NCBI GenBank assembly: GCA_020718785.1
Contig: DYRK01000267.1
Coordinates: 1 to 5,235, forward strand
DNA length: 5,235 nt
Direction: 5' to 3'
Source: Desulfatirhabdium butyrativorans
GTDB taxonomy: Bacteria; Desulfobacterota; Desulfobacteria; Desulfobacterales; DYRK01
Part shown: piece by piece, positions 5,222 to 5,235 of the stretch
Layout of the letters: every line of letters starts with the position of its first letter
Position numbering within the stretch: position 1 is the first letter of the stretch
The notes under the pieces: generated by a model
The model's database searches: none
Seen by the model: the letters and a program-made list of their open reading frames with translations, nothing else
Told to the model about the DNA's origin: nothing
Position numbers and translations under genes: made by a program

Positions 5222-5235
5222 GACCGTAGCAGATA
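5214..5235 (+). CDS. Possible 5' end of a further gene (cut by window)
   Basis: AAAGGA (5202-5207) lies 6 bases before an ATG that opens MAATVAD and runs off the window. It follows a terminator, so a new transcription unit could begin here, but no promoter is evident in the 50 bases available. Seven codons are too few to identify a product, and the frame may close just beyond the edge. Confidence 0.3.

Noticed and set aside
5188..5229. Short frame from the ATG at 5188
   Set aside because: It stops after 13 codons and lacks a ribosome site at good spacing.

Overview
The window is a chromosomal segment of a Gram-negative bacterium. It is built around the DNA primase - primary sigma factor pair (dnaG-rpoD), followed by a CAT-anticodon tRNA gene. 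The sequence style of both proteins, the GatB/rpsU-independent dnaG-rpoD arrangement and the dispersed GTTCCCAAGCCCC-type palindromes suggest a Desulfobacterota (deltaproteobacterial) genome. That placement is inference from remembered family resemblance, not from a search.

Layout. Positions 1-335 are non-coding and hold two tandem copies (about 125 bp each, plus a truncated lead-in) of an elaborate nested palindrome. Positions 336-588 hold an A/T-tract and a near-consensus sigma-70 promoter (TTGACA-17-TATACT, 445-473). Positions 589-1044 encode a stand-alone Uma2/DUF820-type PD-(D/E)XK protein, whose true start may be an internal ATG at 634. Positions 1045-1266 are a leader region ending in a Shine-Dalgarno that can be buried in a small hairpin. 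Positions 1267-3051 encode a complete DnaG and 3068-4831 a complete RpoD, 16 bases apart and clearly one operon. A second promoter-like sequence begins 11 bases after the rpoD stop and precedes tRNA(CAT) at 4903-4975. Positions 4976-5235 carry short tandem and inverted repeats, a strong intrinsic terminator (5122-5162) and possibly the first codons of another gene at the right edge.

How the parts work together. DnaG makes replication primers, and RpoD directs RNA polymerase to housekeeping promoters. Every -10/-35-contacting residue I checked in RpoD matches E. coli sigma-70, which fits the TTGACA-type promoters seen here. No terminator is visible between rpoD and the tRNA, so read-through from the dnaG-rpoD operon into the tRNA is likely, with termination at 5122-5162. 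The Uma2 gene has its own promoter and is probably an accessory gene unrelated to the operon.

The core is conventional. I found no convincing novel multi-gene system. The parts most worth a second look are the nested palindromic repeats, whose two copies differ almost only at positions that leave the predicted stems intact, the sequestered dnaG ribosome binding site, and the repeat cluster around the terminator.
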